DNA of 20,299 bases from a virus. Made by a program: the position numbers and the translations under genes. Positions 19,240 through 20,299 of the stretch are shown piece after piece. Below the pieces are notes generated by a model. That model made no database searches, had not been told where the DNA came from, and was given only the letters and a program-made list of their open reading frames with translations. Positions within the stretch are counted from its first letter, which is position 1. Every line of letters starts with the position of its first letter. The DNA lies in the IMG/VR virus record IMGVR_UViG_3300017963_000852, positions 1-20,299 of that record, one strand, 5' to 3'.

Positions 19240-19322
19240 AGGCTTGAAGCCTTCACAACGACGCCGCGATGCCTGGCGGGTGACGCCGGCTCAGCTTCTA
19301 CCGCGCGTTATTGATCGCGGCA
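19238..19322 (+). repeat. Mosaic element, forward (left half), variant interior
   Basis: Hairpin 19238-19254 (GAAGGC-TTGAA-GCCTTC), ACAACGACGCCGCGATGCCT, GGCGGGTGACGCCGGCTCAG, CTTCTACCGCGCGTTATTGA, TCGCGGC. It shares the CGGCTCAGCTTYTACC interior with the copy at 4555-4595, replacing TTTGGGCGCC of other copies. AAAGGAAAG follows for the GTG-start gene. Confidence 0.9.
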
Positions 19323-19333
19323 AAGGAAAGTAA

Positions 19334-19930
19334 GTGACCACAAGAATCATAAAAGCTAACGGCGGAATCGCGGTTCCCGACTATGGGTGGGAGGCGAACG
19401 AGTATTTGGGCGCGGGCGTTCAGAGAACCCGGAACGCGGCCGGGATTCTGCGTGGGGATCAGGGGGCCATGTCGTGCTGGGTGTCGATTAACTATCCGGC
19501 TAATGACGGCGTCACTCATCCGATTATGGGCCTGGCGCCGATTAACGCCAATCCCGCCAGCCAGGTGGGCATAGTCAAGCTGAACGTCAATCAGCTGGGG
19601 CTGTTTATCGACAACGGCGGAGGCATTCAAGCCGCGAGTATCGGCGTAAGCCCTGCCGTTTTCCCGCGGTATCAGTGGCATCACCTGTATATTTCGTGGT
19701 CGGCGGCCGCCGGCGAGTTCTGGATGGATGGAACTCTCCGGAACAGCCGTGGAGCCACCAACGTGGGAGATCAGGTACTGCCTGCCGGCGCTGAGGTTTA
19801 TATGGGCAACATCGCCCTTGGCAACGCCAACGCCTGGATAAGAAATCCCATGTTCTGGAACGAACCACTGCCGCAAGAGCTCATCCCGAAGCTGTGGCGG
19901 ATGCCGATGGGCTTTTCAGGGGATATGTAA
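19334..19930 (+). CDS. LamG/concanavalin A-like virion protein
   Basis: The product has 198 residues from GTG 19334, behind AAAGGAAAGTAA. It has a jelly-roll-like pattern of beta strands: GAMSCWVSINYPA, HPIMGLAPINANPASQVGIV, LNVNQLGLFIDNGGG, then the typical LamG/laminin-like block YQWHHLYISWSAAAGEFWMD with G-T after it, VYMGNIALGNANAWIRNPMF, and the helix PQELIPKLWRMP. The W-H-H-L-Y-I-S-W / F-W-M-D-G region is the best evidence for the fold. Phages use such domains as capsid decoration or receptor/carbohydrate-binding units. Position among head genes favours decoration; the C-terminal 'MFWNEPLPQELIPKLW' resembles that of phage lectin-like proteins. The next gene follows directly (stop TAA, then ATG). 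Confidence 0.65.
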   Translation: MTTRIIKANGGIAVPDYGWEANEYLGAGVQRTRNAAGILRGDQGAMSCWVSINYPANDGVTHPIMGLAPINANPASQVGIVKLNVNQLGLFIDNGGGIQAASIGVSPAVFPRYQWHHLYISWSAAAGEFWMDGTLRNSRGATNVGDQVLPAGAEVYMGNIALGNANAWIRNPMFWNEPLPQELIPKLWRMPMGFSGDM

Positions 19931-20251
19931 ATGAGTCCCACCGACCATTTGCTTAATCAATCTGCCCAGTGGCTGGCGCGCACAGGCTGGGACGGACACG
20001 GGCAGCCCTCTTTTGCGGCCGCAGTCGAAATCCGCGCGCGGATCGAGGCTTGCGATCGAGAGATTCGATTCGGGAAGGACCAGGTCATAAAAGCGGACGC
20101 CAAGCTCTGGACGCGGGAAGAGCTGGCCGTGGCGGATAACGACAGGATCACGGCGAGCGGCAAGGACTACCGGGTGATAAAGACAGAAAGATTTCCCATG
20201 GTGACGGGAGAGCTGGATCACCTGGAGATTTTACTAAGCGAAGTGAAATAG
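19931..20251 (+). CDS. Head-closure/minor capsid-like protein
   Basis: The 106-residue product starts at ATG 19931, one base after the preceding stop. The second half has the pattern KADAKLWTREELAVADNDRI followed by ASGKDYRVIKTERFPMVTGE and LDHLEILLSEVK. This short beta barrel, with 'G.dYrVi..e.f....GeldHlEi.L', is that of head-closure/tail-adaptor proteins of the SPP1 gp16 / phage H-T join and minor capsid types. The N-terminal helix (LLNQSAQWLARTGWDGHGQP) is polar. Such proteins plug the portal after packaging and join the tail. The gene order fits. I am fairly unsure of the precise family. Confidence 0.6.
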   Translation: MSPTDHLLNQSAQWLARTGWDGHGQPSFAAAVEIRARIEACDREIRFGKDQVIKADAKLWTREELAVADNDRITASGKDYRVIKTERFPMVTGELDHLEILLSEVK

Positions 20252-20264
20252 ATGAAAACGTTGA

Positions 20265-20291
20265 AACCACAAAGACACGAAGGGCACGAAG
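20265..20291. repeat. Arm of a widespread ACACGAAG-type repeat at window edge
   Basis: AACCACAAAGACACGAAGGG followed by CACGAAG and a T-run. From general familiarity, such AACCACNAAG-NACACGAAG-type arms recur in many bacterial genomes, often as one half of an inverted pair. The frame from ATG 20252 is open to the window end (16 codons), so a short peptide or gene start cannot be excluded. The second arm lies beyond the window. Confidence 0.4.
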
Positions 20292-20299
20292 TTTTTTTG

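Noticed and set aside
4497-19322. Elements as integron attC sites or gene cassettes
   Set aside because: Junction placement, imperfect palindromy and CAAC/GTTG ends are suggestive, but no GTTRRRY core with paired R/L boxes, no integron integrase in the window, both orientations, and copies inside reading frames argue against it.
2511-19322. Elements as a CRISPR array
   Set aside because: Copies are separated by whole genes, differ in length and orientation, and do not alternate with spacers.

Overview
The window reads as the left and central part of a transposable (Mu-like) prophage or phage from a GC-rich, Shine-Dalgarno-using bacterium, probably an uncultured Gram-negative. A delta-proteobacterium-like host is only a guess. 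No host flank, phage end or tail module is visible. All genes lie on the + strand.

Layout. Positions 1-198 hold the 3' end of a helix-turn-helix gene, followed by an operator-like palindrome. Positions 271-4494 are the transposition module: a DUF3102-like coiled-coil protein, a MuA-like DDE transposase and a MuB-like AAA ATPase with an odd N-terminal extension. Positions 4721-8489 are an early/accessory block: Gam-like DNA-end protector, small membrane protein, tandem zinc ribbon protein, TSCPD-domain protein, winged-helix protein, Mu gp16-like regulator and small zinc protein. A sigma70-like promoter at 8529-8557 precedes the lysis genes (8822-10611: transglycosylase with a peptidoglycan-binding domain, three small unknowns and a holin/XhlA-like protein). 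Positions 10785-20251 are packaging and head genes: small and large terminase, SPP1-gp6-like portal, minor head protein, acidic scaffold, SU10-like (DUF5309-type) major capsid protein, DnaT_2-type connector, an unknown, a LamG-like protein and a head-closure-like protein. The head module is therefore not the classical Mu one, which makes the phage a mosaic.

The outstanding feature is a dense family of palindromic mosaic elements (about 145 bp when complete) in more than 20 places between 2511 and 19322. A complete element has a 15-17 nt stem-loop at each end (5-6 bp stem, 5 nt loop). Next to each stem-loop lies the terminal motif CAAC-N0-3-GCCGCG, or its inverse. The interior carries GCCTGGCGGG, TTGGGCGCCGCGCGT, GGTCGCGGCGGGGATG and GTCGCGGACA blocks. 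Elements occur in both orientations and as halves or composites. Stem sequences differ from copy to copy while staying paired, and loop sequences switch to their reverse complement with orientation (TTGAA/TTCAA, TAGCA/TGCTA, GAGCG/CGCTC).

Elements fill almost every non-overlapping gene junction, often supplying the upstream stop codon and ending just before the next ribosome binding site. They also sit in frame inside coding sequences: transposase, MuB N-terminus, TSCPD protein, gp16-like protein and the lysozyme linker. I do not recognise this family. It resembles Rickettsia palindromic elements or REP/MITE-like repeats in behaviour, and it could act as recombination linkers, RNA-processing hairpins or selfish DNA.
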